From NCBI RefSeq assembly GCF_042647165.1, contig NZ_JBHRUV010000030.1: a stretch of 64,000 nt of DNA; one strand, written 5' to 3'. The position numbers and the translations under genes were made by a program. Of the stretch, positions 24,331 through 32,575 are shown in pieces (within the stretch, counting starts at the first letter, position 1; every line of letters begins with the position of its first letter). Origin of the DNA: Camelimonas abortus. Lineage in GTDB: Bacteria; Pseudomonadota; Alphaproteobacteria; Rhizobiales; Beijerinckiaceae. Below the pieces are notes generated by a model. The model was not told the origin of the DNA and did no database searches. It saw nothing but the letters and a program-made list of their open reading frames with translations.

Positions 24331-24930
24331 TTGTCGCTGTTTCGCTTCAAGCCCCGCATCGCGGAGCCGGCGCCTGTGGCGGGCGAGCGGGTCTATCTGC
24401 GGCCGCCGCGGATGGAGGATCACGGGGAATGGGTGGCGCTGCGCGTGGCCAGCGAGAGCTTTCTCGCGCCATGGGAGCCGCTGCGCCACGGCGACGAATA
24501 CAGCCGCCGCAGCTGGCGGCTGCGCGTGCTGGGCGCCTGTGAGGACGCCCGCCGCGACGCCAGCTACAGCTTTCTCATCTTCACCCGCGACCGGGACGTC
24601 ATGGTCGGCGGCCTCACCCTCGGCCAGGTGCGGCGCGGCGTCGCCCAGACCGCCACGCTCGGCTACTGGATGGGCGCCGCCTGGGCCGGCAAGGGGCTGA
24701 TGTCCGACGCGGTGCGCGCCGTGCTGGCCTACGCCTTCGGGCCGCTGGGCCTGCGGCGGGTGGAGGCGGCGTGCCTGCCGCACAACGTGGCCTCCCGCCG
24801 GGTGCTGGAGCGCAACGGCTTCCGCCTGGAGGGGCTGGCGCGGGAATATCTGTGCATCGCCGGCCGCTGGGAGGACCATGTGACCTACGCCCGGCTGGCC
24901 ACGGACCCGGCGCCGCCGTGGGCGTCATGA
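24331..24930 (+). CDS. GNAT acetyltransferase, RimJ/RimL type
   Basis: The 199-residue protein starts at a TTG preceded by GGGAGG at seven bases. It begins L-S-L-F-R-F-K, then V-Y-L-R-P-P-R-M-E-D-H-G-E-W, the usual opening of RimJ-type N-acetyltransferases. The acetyl-CoA loop is in G-Y-W-M-G-A-A-W-A-G-K-G, followed by L-R-R-V-E-A-A-C-L-P-H-N-V-A-S-R-R-V-L-E-R-N-G-F. RimJ enzymes acetylate protein N-termini, for example ribosomal protein S5; the substrate here is unknown. In many alphaproteobacteria this gene follows thrC and an M16 peptidase gene, but the peptidase gene is absent here. Confidence 0.87.
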   Translation: MSLFRFKPRIAEPAPVAGERVYLRPPRMEDHGEWVALRVASESFLAPWEPLRHGDEYSRRSWRLRVLGACEDARRDASYSFLIFTRDRDVMVGGLTLGQVRRGVAQTATLGYWMGAAWAGKGLMSDAVRAVLAYAFGPLGLRRVEAACLPHNVASRRVLERNGFRLEGLAREYLCIAGRWEDHVTYARLATDPAPPWAS

Positions 24931-25193
24931 GCCGCGCCCGCCGCCGGCGTCGCCGCGCCCTGCGGCCGGCGCGCCGGGACAGACCGGCCCGGCAACATAT
25001 TCACGCCATCTTCGCCGCGTGGAAATGCGGCGGCGGGACGGGCGGCCGCGGCGCGCATCCCGGGCGCGCGCCAGCGCGCCCGGCGCCGGGGGCGATTCAC
25101 CAATCCCGCCGCTCCGGCCGGGAGGCGGTTGCCCTGCGGCGGCGCCGCCGTTACCACTTCCCCAGCAACAGCCCGCCGCGCCGGTTATGGCCG

Positions 25194-28109
25194 GTGATCC
25201 AGACAGAGTCCGATTTGCCCGCGACGCCAGCAGTCTCCGTCCGCATCGGCGCCCTGATCGCAGCGCTGATTCTCCTGTGCCTGCCCTTCCGGGCGGCGTG
25301 GGCGATCGAGGCCGTGCGGGTCACGCCCGAGCGGCCGGCGCTCGACCTGACCCGCGCCATCGAACGCTACCGCTCCCAGGGCGACGTCATCCAGATCTCC
25401 ACCGCGCCCGGGCCGGACGGCATCGTGCGCCGCATCGCCGTGAAGGCCCGCGAGGCGGGTTCGCGGCCGGACTGGATCGTCTTCGCCCTCACCAATCCGG
25501 GCGACGAGCAGATCGACCGCCTGCTGGTGGCGCCGCATTACAAGCTGGCGGGCTCGGGCGTCATCTGGCCGGACCTCGGCAGCCCGCGCATCGCCGCCAT
25601 CACCGCCAGCCAGGGCCTCAAGCCCGAGCGCGAGGACAGCCCGGACGCCGACGTGTTCTCGATCACGCTCGACCCTGGCGCCACGGTGACCTTCGTCGCC
25701 GAGCTCGCCTCGGACAACCTGCCCCAGGTCCTGCTGATGGACCCGGAGCTGTACAAGGCGCGCGAGAACGGCCTCACCCTCTACAAGGGCATCATTCTCG
25801 GCATCTGCGGCCTGCTGGCGCTGTTCCTCACCATCGTCTTCGTGGTGAAAGGGGCGGTGATCTTCCCGGCCGCGGCGGCGCTTGCCTGGGCGGTGCTGGC
25901 CTGGGCGTGCATTGATTTCGGCTTCATCCAGCGGCTGTTCCCGTTCACCGTGGGCGCGGACGCGGTCTACCGCGCCGGCGCCGAGACGGTGCTGGCGGCG
26001 ACGCTGCTGGTGTTCCTGTTCGCCTATCTCAATCTCAACCGCTGGCACGTGCGCTACAGCCACATCACCGCCGCCTGGCTGGTGTTCCTCGGCGCGCTGG
26101 TGGGCCTTGCGGTGATTGATCCGCCGGTGGCCTCGGGCGTGGCGCGCATCTCCATCGCCGCCGTCGCCGCCATCGGCTTCCTGCTGGTGGTGAACCTCGC
26201 CCTGCACGGCTACGACCGGGCGGTGATGCTGATTCCCACCTGGACGCTGCTGCTGGCGTGGGTGGCGGCGGCGGGCCTGACGGTGACCGGCTACATCAAC
26301 AAGGACTTGGCGCCGGCGGTGCTGATCGGCGGCCTCGTGCTGGTGGTGATGCTGATCGGCTTCACCGTGCTGCAGCACGCTTTCGCCGGCGGGGCCATCG
26401 CCCAGGGCCTGGTGAGCGACACCGAACGGCGGGCGCTGGCGCTGGCCGGCTCCGGCGACGTGGTGTTCGACTGGGACGTGCAGACCGACCGCATCGCGGT
26501 GAGCCCGGAGCTGGAGCAGCAGCTGGGCCTGAAGCGCGACGCCCTCAGCGGCGGCGCCGCCGACTGGCTGGCGCTGATGCATCCGCTGGACCGCGACCAT
26601 TACCGCGCCACGCTCGATTCGGTGCTGGAGCAGCGCCGCGGCCGCATCAACCTTGATTTCCGCCTGCGCTCGGCGCGCGGCCACTATGTCTGGCAGCGCC
26701 TGAAGGCGCGCCCGGTGGTGGGAAGCGACGGCGAGGTGATCCGCATCGTCGGCTCGCTCTCGGACATCACCGAAAGCAAGACGGTGGAGGAGCGGCTGCT
26801 GCAGGATTCGATCCACGACCGTCTCACCGGCCTGCCCAACCGCCAGCTGCTGCTGGACCGGCTCAACCAGACGCTGCTGCTGGCGCGGCGCGACGAATCG
26901 GTGCGCCCCACGGTGGTGGTGATCGACATCGACCGTTTCCGCACCATCAACGAGGAGGCGGGGCCGGCCGCCGGCGACGCGGTGCTGCAGATGGTGGCGC
27001 GCCGCCTCGCCCGGCTGCTGAAGCCGCAGGACACGCTGGCGCGCCTTGGCGGCGACGAATTCGCGGTGATGCTGTTCTCCGAGCCGGAGCTGGCGGCGAT
27101 CCGCGCCTTCACCGAGCAGGTGCGGGCGGTGCTCGCCGCCCCTGCCCCGCTCGGCGAGCTGGAGGCCTATCTCACCGGCTCCATCGGCATTGCCCTTTAC
27201 GACCCGTCCGTGCGGGCCGGGGCGGAGGAAATGCTGGCCAACGCCGAGATCGCCGCCGCCTGGGCCAAGCGCCAGGGCGGCGACCAGGTGGAGGCGTTCC
27301 GCCCGGTGATGCGCTCGGAGCGCAGCGAGCCGCTGGCGCTGGGCGCCGACCTGCGCGGCGCGCTGGAGCGCGGCGAGATCAAGCTGTTCTTCCGCCCGGT
27401 GGTGCGTCTGGAGGACCGCACCGTGGCCGGCTTCGAGACCATCCTGCGCTGGGACCATCCGCGCCAGGGGCGTCTGGCCTGGGAGGACTTCCGCGAGATC
27501 GCCTCGGCCAACGACATGCTCGGCGACCTGTTCCTGTTCGCTGTGGAGCGCGGCGCGCGCGAGCTGGCCGCGTGGCAGGACGCGCTGGACGTGGATCCGC
27601 CAATGTTCGCCACGGTCAGCCTCACCGGCGTCCACGTGCTGCGCTCCGACCTGCTGACGCAGCTGCGGGCGCTGGTGGAGCGCTCCGGGGTGCGGCCGGG
27701 CACGCTGCAGATCGAGGTCAACGAGCGCCATCTGCAGGAGGATCCGGAGTTCATGCTGCGCACGCTGCCGCGCCTGCGCGACGCCGGCGTCGGGGTGAGC
27801 CTGTCGCGGTTCGGCTCCAGCCAGTCGCCGCTCACCAGCCTGCAGCATGCGGACATCGACATGGTGAAGGTGGATTCGTCGCTGGTGCGGGCCCGCAACC
27901 TGCCGGCGCGTCTCGCCATCCTGCGTTCGCTGGCGGCGCTGGCCCATGACCTGGGCGCGGACGTGTGCGGCGACGGCGCCGAGGATGAGTCGGACGCGGT
28001 GGAGCTGGCGCAGCTTGGCTTCGATTTCGCCCAGGGCAGCGCCTTCGGCGAGCCGATGAGCCCCTACGACGCCCGCCGTCTGGTGGGCTCGGTGCCCGAG
28101 GCGGCGTAA
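25194..28109 (+). CDS. membrane PAS-GGDEF-EAL signalling protein, degenerate EAL
   Basis: The protein has about 971 residues from a GTG start (a TTG at 25212 is possible; no strong ribosome site). After a signal or first helix comes a periplasmic domain (about 35-190), a seven-helix membrane region (about 195-400), a PAS domain (about 410-540), GGDEF (G619-G-D-E-F) and an EAL domain. The GGDEF motif is intact; the inhibitory RxxD site reads K-P-Q-D. EAL reads E748-T-I; N-V-S is T-V-S; and D-D-F-G is S871-R-F-G, so metal-binding aspartates are missing. It is likely a diguanylate cyclase with an inactive or sensing EAL domain. Family knowledge links such proteins to cell-cycle or motility control. 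Confidence 0.85.
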   Translation: MIQTESDLPATPAVSVRIGALIAALILLCLPFRAAWAIEAVRVTPERPALDLTRAIERYRSQGDVIQISTAPGPDGIVRRIAVKAREAGSRPDWIVFALTNPGDEQIDRLLVAPHYKLAGSGVIWPDLGSPRIAAITASQGLKPEREDSPDADVFSITLDPGATVTFVAELASDNLPQVLLMDPELYKARENGLTLYKGIILGICGLLALFLTIVFVVKGAVIFPAAAALAWAVLAWACIDFGFIQRLFPFTVGADAVYRAGAETVLAATLLVFLFAYLNLNRWHVRYSHITAAWLVFLGALVGLAVIDPPVASGVARISIAAVAAIGFLLVVNLALHGYDRAVMLIPTWTLLLAWVAAAGLTVTGYINKDLAPAVLIGGLVLVVMLIGFTVLQHAFAGGAIAQGLVSDTERRALALAGSGDVVFDWDVQTDRIAVSPELEQQLGLKRDALSGGAADWLALMHPLDRDHYRATLDSVLEQRRGRINLDFRLRSARGHYVWQRLKARPVVGSDGEVIRIVGSLSDITESKTVEERLLQDSIHDRLTGLPNRQLLLDRLNQTLLLARRDESVRPTVVVIDIDRFRTINEEAGPAAGDAVLQMVARRLARLLKPQDTLARLGGDEFAVMLFSEPELAAIRAFTEQVRAVLAAPAPLGELEAYLTGSIGIALYDPSVRAGAEEMLANAEIAAAWAKRQGGDQVEAFRPVMRSERSEPLALGADLRGALERGEIKLFFRPVVRLEDRTVAGFETILRWDHPRQGRLAWEDFREIASANDMLGDLFLFAVERGARELAAWQDALDVDPPMFATVSLTGVHVLRSDLLTQLRALVERSGVRPGTLQIEVNERHLQEDPEFMLRTLPRLRDAGVGVSLSRFGSSQSPLTSLQHADIDMVKVDSSLVRARNLPARLAILRSLAALAHDLGADVCGDGAEDESDAVELAQLGFDFAQGSAFGEPMSPYDARRLVGSVPEAA

Positions 28110-28408
28110 GGCGGCGCGCGCCGGTCGCCGCGGGCAGGCGCGGCGCATGGTCAGGCGGCGCGGTCCGGCGTCCGGGCCATCGTTCCGGCGGGCGAAGGCT
28201 CCGGAGCGCCTGCGCTTTCGCCGGACGGCTCCGGCGGATTGAGAACGCCCGGGGAACAGCCCGCCGCAAACAGCCCGCCCTGGAAATACGGCCCCTGGGA
28301 ATACAGCGCCTGGAGCACCGCCGGCGCCCGATAACCCTCCGCGCGCCGGCCTGCGGCCGGAACGCCGCCGCCCGCGCCGCCTGGCGAAGGCGGCGGGCGC
28401 AGCGGCGG

Positions 28409-29017
28409 TCAGGCGTGGCCCGCCTGGTCCGAGAGGCGCAGCGGGTCAACGCCGATCATCGCCAGCGCCCGCTCGTACATGTCCTCGACGCGGCCGAAGA
28501 TCAGGGCCGGATCGGCCGGACAGCTGAACCAGCCGTTGGCCTGGATCTCCTGCTCCAGCTGGCCGGCGGCCCAGCCGGCGTAGCCCAGCGCCACGATGGC
28601 GTTGCCCGGGCCGTCGCCGCGGGCGATGGCCCGCAGGATGTCCACCGTGGCGGTGAGGCTGATGTCGTCGTCGATGTGCAGCGTCGAGTTGTCGATGGCG
28701 AAGTCGGAGCTGTGCAGCACGAAGCCGCGCCCCACGTCCACCGGGCCGCCCCGCACCACTTTCACCCGTTCGGAAGCCGACGGCAGCCGGATGCTGGCGT
28801 CGTCGATGATCTCGAGCTGGCGCAACAGGTCGGCGAGGCTCAGCCCCCGCGCCGGCTTGTTGACCACCAGCCCCATGGCGCCCTCGTCCGAATGGGCGCA
28901 CAGGTAGATGACCGAACGGGCGAAGCGCTCGTCCTGCATGGACGGCGTGGCGACGAGCATCTGGCCATCCAGCCAGACGTCAGAACGTTCAGAAGGTGAA
29001 ATGATCGATCGCGCCAT
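28409..29017 (-). CDS. YqgE/AlgH family protein (UPF0301)
   Basis: The 202-residue protein matches UPF0301: G-Q-M-L-V-A-T-P-S-M-Q-D-E-R-F near the start, V-I-Y-L-C-A-H-S-D-E-G-A-M-G-L-V-V-N-K-P in the first third and A-I-V-A-L-G-Y-A-G-W-A-A-G-Q-L-E-Q-E later. AlgH of Pseudomonas affects alginate genes, but a biochemical role is not established. I chose ATG 29017 because the family begins shortly before the conserved segment; the open frame continues to 29140 without a ribosome site. It is divergent from the peroxiredoxin gene, which resembles the common yqgE/redox-protein pairing in alphaproteobacteria. Confidence 0.88.
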   Translation of the reverse strand: MARSIISPSERSDVWLDGQMLVATPSMQDERFARSVIYLCAHSDEGAMGLVVNKPARGLSLADLLRQLEIIDDASIRLPSASERVKVVRGGPVDVGRGFVLHSSDFAIDNSTLHIDDDISLTATVDILRAIARGDGPGNAIVALGYAGWAAGQLEQEIQANGWFSCPADPALIFGRVEDMYERALAMIGVDPLRLSDQAGHA

Positions 29018-29228
29018 GCCGATATTGTAATTGGCCGCGGGCAATTCTCCTATGGGGAATTGGAAAGCAGGCCGGCCGCAGGGCGCCTGCGGAACGGACA
29101 AGGGCGCCCGCGCGCGGCCGCGAACCATCGACCGCGACACGCGTCCCGCTTTGCTCTATGCATGAGCGCAGGCGCCGCGGCCGCATGTTCCGGGCCGGCG
29201 CGCGCCCCACAGACCAACGGGAGTTGCC

Positions 29229-29714
29229 ATGACGATCAAACCCGGCGATCGCCTTCCGCAAGCCACGTTCCGCGTGATGACCGCAGAGGGCCCGGCGGCC
29301 CGCTCCACCGACGACCTGTTCGCCGGCCGCCGCGTGGTGCTGTTCGCCGTGCCCGGCGCCTTCACGCCCACCTGCCACCGCAACCATCTGCCCGGTTTCG
29401 TCGCCGAGGCGGACGCCATCCTGGCCCGCGGGATCGACGCCATCTACGTCACCGCGGTGAACGACATCTTCGTCATGGACGCCTGGCTGAAGGCCAGCGG
29501 CGCCGAAGGCAAGATCACCGCCCTCGCCGACGGCAACGGCGAGTTCGCCAGCGCCATCGGCCTCACCATGGACGGCTCGGGCTTCGGTCTCGGCCTGCGC
29601 TCGCAGCGCTACTCCATGGTGGCGCGCGACGGGGTGGTGGAGCAGCTCAACGTTGAGGAAATCTCGGGCAAGGCCGACGTCTCCACCGCCGCCCACCTGC
29701 TGTCCTCGCTCTGA
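29229..29714 (+). CDS. peroxiredoxin, Prx5/AhpC-TSA type
   Basis: The 161-residue protein reduces peroxides. The peroxidatic cysteine lies in V-P-G-A-F-T-P-T-C-H-R-N-H-L-P, the Prx5 signature, with the conserved P, T and R for peroxide activation (later arginine in L-R-S-Q-R-Y). The motif Y-V-T-A-V-N-D-I-F-V-M is also typical. No second cysteine is present, so it is probably a 1-Cys enzyme recycled by glutathione/glutaredoxin, fitting the presence of gshA elsewhere in the window. ATG 29229 follows CGGGAG. Confidence 0.92.
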   Translation: MTIKPGDRLPQATFRVMTAEGPAARSTDDLFAGRRVVLFAVPGAFTPTCHRNHLPGFVAEADAILARGIDAIYVTAVNDIFVMDAWLKASGAEGKITALADGNGEFASAIGLTMDGSGFGLGLRSQRYSMVARDGVVEQLNVEEISGKADVSTAAHLLSSL

Positions 29715-29733
29715 GGCGGCGGCGCGCCCCCGC

Positions 29734-29761
29734 GGCGGCCGGCGCTCCCGGCCGCCTTTTT
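29734..29761 (+). terminator. intrinsic terminator after the peroxiredoxin gene
   Basis: GGCGGCCGG (29734-29742) pairs with CCGGCCGCC (29748-29756) around CGCTC and is followed by TTTTT. It lies between convergent genes, and the minus-strand rnhA ends about 50 bases further on. Confidence 0.85.
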
Positions 29762-29811
29762 CATGCCCGCAAGGGTCCGCCGCCGGCGCCCGCCCCGCGC
29801 CTGCGGCGCGT

Positions 29812-30264
29812 TCAGGCGGATTTCCGCGTCCGGAACGGCTCCATGCCGCGGCGGGCCAGGGCGTCCACGCGCTCGTTCTGGACGTTGCCGGCGTGACCGC
29901 GCACCCAGCGCCAGGTGACGTCATGACGCTGCTGGGCCGCGTCGAGGCGCCGCCACAGGTCCTCGTTCTTCACCGGCTTGCGGTCGGCGGTTTTCCAGCC
30001 GTTGGCCTTCCAGCCGCGCAGCCACGCGGTGACGCCGTTCTTCACATACTGGCTGTCGGTCCACAGGTCGACGGCGCAGGGGCGGTTGAGCGTCTCCAGC
30101 GCCATGATGGCGGCCATCAGCTCCATGCGGTTGTTGGTGGTCAGCGGCTCGCCGCCGCACAGCTCCTTCTCGACGCCGCGATAGGACAGCAGCGCGCCCC
30201 AGCCGCCCGGACCCGGATTACCGCTGCACGCCCCGTCGGTGTAGATGGTGACCCTGTCGCTCAC
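29812..30264 (-). CDS. rnhA: ribonuclease HI
   Basis: The 150-residue enzyme cleaves the RNA of RNA-DNA hybrids, including R-loops and lagging-strand primers. The catalytic set is visible: D in Y-T-D-G-A-C-S-G-N-P-G-P-G-G-W-G, E in N-R-M-E-L-M-A-A, D in W-T-D-S-Q-Y-V, plus the histidine and last aspartate in V-R-G-H-A-G-N-V-Q-N-E-R-V-D. The start is a GTG (30262-30264) overlapping the thrB stop by four bases (GTGA). A longer frame to 30534 lies inside thrB and was rejected. It is third in the ispH-thrB-rnhA operon. Confidence 0.95.
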   Translation of the reverse strand: MSDRVTIYTDGACSGNPGPGGWGALLSYRGVEKELCGGEPLTTNNRMELMAAIMALETLNRPCAVDLWTDSQYVKNGVTAWLRGWKANGWKTADRKPVKNEDLWRRLDAAQQRHDVTWRWVRGHAGNVQNERVDALARRGMEPFRTRKSA

Positions 30265-31226
30265 GCGCTCCACCCATAGTCGGTTGCGCTGGAGACGCTG
30301 CGGTGGAAGGCCAGCTTGCGGTCGTACTCCAGCGGATCCTTCGGCTTCACCAGCGCGCCCGCAGGCACGTTGAGCCAGTCCACCAGACGCGTCAGCAGGA
30401 AGCGCAGCGCGGCGCCGCGGCACAGCAGCGGCCGCGCCGCCGCCTCCGCCGCCTCGAGACGGCGCACGCTCTGGTAGCCGGCGACCAGCGCCTGCCCCTT
30501 GGTGAGATTGAACGAGCCGTCCGGCTCGAAGCACCAGGCGTTCAGGCAGATGGCCACGTCATAGGCCAGCATGTCGTTGCAGGCGAAATAAAAATCAATG
30601 AGCCCGGACAGCTTCGGCCCGATGAAGAACACGTTGTCGGTGAACAGGTCGGCGTGGATGACGCCGGAGGGCAGGTCCGTGGGCCAGCGCGCCGTCGCTT
30701 CCTCCAGCGCCGCGCGGATGCGCGCGGCCAGCCCGGGCGAGACGGAATCGGCGCGGTCCTCCGCCGCGGCGAACAGCGGCGGCCAGCCCTGCGGGCCCAG
30801 GGCGTTGGCTCGCTTCAGGGGAAAACCGGCGCCCGCCGCGTGCAGGCGCGCCAGCGCCACGCCCAGCTCGCGGCAGTGGCCGGCGCCGGGGCGGCGCACG
30901 GACACACCGTCCAGGAAGGTGACGACGCACGCCGGCCGGCCGGCCAGATGGCCAAGCGCCTCGCCCCTGCGGTTCTTCACCGGCACCGGGCAGTTCACCC
31001 CGCGCGCGGCGAGATGCTCCATCAGGCCGATGAAAAACGGCAGGTCGGCCGGGTTCACCCGTTTCTCGTAGAGGGTGAGGATGAACTCGCCCTTTTCCGT
31101 GCGCAGCAGGAAGTTGGAGTTTTCGACGCCCTCGGCGATGCCCTTCAGCGCCAGCACCGCGCCAAGGTCATAGCCGCGGATGAAGGCGGCCAGCTCTTCA
31201 TCCGGGATCTCGGTGTAAACGGCCAC
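30261..31226 (-). CDS. thrB: homoserine kinase (APH-like, ThrB type II)
   Basis: The 321-residue enzyme phosphorylates homoserine for threonine synthesis. It belongs to the aminoglycoside phosphotransferase fold, not the GHMP kinases: catalytic V-I-H-A-D-L-F-T-D-N-V-F-F and the D-F-Y-F metal site are clear, with the typical start M-A-V-Y-T-E-I-P-D-E-E-L. It lies two bases after ispH and overlaps rnhA by four bases, giving the ispH-thrB-rnhA operon seen across alphaproteobacteria. Its product is used by ThrC, encoded 6 kb upstream. Confidence 0.96.
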   Translation of the reverse strand: MAVYTEIPDEELAAFIRGYDLGAVLALKGIAEGVENSNFLLRTEKGEFILTLYEKRVNPADLPFFIGLMEHLAARGVNCPVPVKNRRGEALGHLAGRPACVVTFLDGVSVRRPGAGHCRELGVALARLHAAGAGFPLKRANALGPQGWPPLFAAAEDRADSVSPGLAARIRAALEEATARWPTDLPSGVIHADLFTDNVFFIGPKLSGLIDFYFACNDMLAYDVAICLNAWCFEPDGSFNLTKGQALVAGYQSVRRLEAAEAAARPLLCRGAALRFLLTRLVDWLNVPAGALVKPKDPLEYDRKLAFHRSVSSATDYGWSA

Positions 31227-31228
31227 GA

Positions 31229-32215
31229 TTACTCCGTGGGATCGGCGCGCAGTTCGCGCGGCAGGGGGAAAAACACGCTCTCGTCCGCGGTGGAGACGCT
31301 CTCCACGCGCACGTCATAGCGTTCGGCGAAGGCGTCGATGATCTCCTCAACCAGCACCTCCGGGGCGGAGGCGCCGGCGGTGACGCCGAGGCTGGAGATA
31401 TTGCCGAACAGCTCCCAGTCGATGTCCGCGGCGCGCAGCACCAGGCGCGCCACGCGGCAGCCGGCGCGCTCCGCCACCTCGCGCAGGCGCTGCGAATTGG
31501 ACGAATTGGGCGAGCCGACCACGATCATCGCCTCCACCTGCGGGGCCACGCGCTTCACCGCCTCCTGGCGGTTGGTGGTGGCGTAGCAGATGTCCTCCCG
31601 GTGCGGCCCCACCACATTGGGGAAGCGCCGTTTCAGCGCCTCCACGATCTCGCGGGTGTCGTCCACCGAGAGCGTCGTCTGGGTGACATAGGCGAGGTTC
31701 GCGCCGAGCGCAGGGTCCAGCTTCTCCACGTCGGCGATGGTCTCCACCAGGGTGATGGCGCCCTCGGGCAGCTGGCCCATGGTGCCGATCACTTCCGGAT
31801 GGCCGGCGTGGCCGATCAGCGCCACATGGCGGCCGCGGCGGCGATGGACCTCGGCCTCGCGGTGCACCTTGGTGACCAGCGGGCAGGTGGCGTCAATGGC
31901 GAAGAAATTGCGGCGCGCCGCCTCCTCCGGGACGGAGCGGGGCACGCCGTGGGCGGAGAAGATCACCGGCGCCGTGGTGTCCGGAATCTGGGACAGCTCG
32001 TCGACGAACACCGCGCCCTTCCGGCGCAGGCTTTCCACCACATACTTGTTGTGGACGATCTCGTGGCGCACGTAGACCGGCGGGCCGTACAGCGCCAGGG
32101 CCCGCTCCACCGCGTCGATGGCGCGCACCACGCCGGCGCAGAAGCCCCGCGGGGCGCAGATCAGCACGTCAAGCCGGGGTTTGGGGGAGCGGGCCTGCGA
32201 AACGGCGCCCTTCAT
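31229..32215 (-). CDS. ispH: 4-hydroxy-3-methylbut-2-enyl diphosphate reductase
   Basis: The 328-residue iron-sulfur enzyme performs the last step of the MEP isoprenoid pathway, forming IPP and DMAPP. The three cluster cysteines lie in A-P-R-G-F-C-A-G-V-V-R-A, D-A-T-C-P-L-V-T-K-V-H and I-C-Y-A-T-T-N-R-Q. The conserved S-A-H-G-V-P and S-P-N-S-S-N-S-Q-R-L are present too. It heads the operon with thrB and rnhA. Isoprenoid supply links it functionally to ubiA and ctaB in this window. Confidence 0.96.
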   Translation of the reverse strand: MKGAVSQARSPKPRLDVLICAPRGFCAGVVRAIDAVERALALYGPPVYVRHEIVHNKYVVESLRRKGAVFVDELSQIPDTTAPVIFSAHGVPRSVPEEAARRNFFAIDATCPLVTKVHREAEVHRRRGRHVALIGHAGHPEVIGTMGQLPEGAITLVETIADVEKLDPALGANLAYVTQTTLSVDDTREIVEALKRRFPNVVGPHREDICYATTNRQEAVKRVAPQVEAMIVVGSPNSSNSQRLREVAERAGCRVARLVLRAADIDWELFGNISSLGVTAGASAPEVLVEEIIDAFAERYDVRVESVSTADESVFFPLPRELRADPTE

Positions 32216-32575
32216 CGAACGGTCGTCCTGTTAGGTCAGCCGGCGGCGACGGCCGGCGCATGGGCCATGATGCAGTCCCCTTGTCGCATAAAGTCGCCAC
32301 GACCGGAACCGCCGCGCGACGCCCCCGGCGCCGCAGTCACGCGCCCTGACGCCGCGGCGTGAGCGTTCCGCCGCAAGGCCCCGGCCCCTCCCCGCGCGGC
32401 GGCGCGGCGGCGCCCCGCGCATGGCGGCCGCCGGGCGCGCGGAACAGCGCATGAATCACTTGCGTCGGCGGCGGAGCGGGGTGAGCATGCGCCGCGCCTC
32501 CCGCACGGGAGGGCGCGCAGCAAACGCGGCGTCCGGGCGCAACCCCGGCGCCCGCCGTCCGCCGCCGGGGAACGC
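32216..32575. other. divergent intergenic region (ispH / Kef-type antiporter)
   Basis: About 360 bases separate the two divergent genes. No protein gene is supported, and no promoter with normal spacing stands out. Confidence 0.45.

Noticed and set aside
25185..28148. Minus-strand open frame of 987 codons opposite the GGDEF protein
   Set aside because: Antisense shadow; no domain and a His/Arg/Gln-rich composition.
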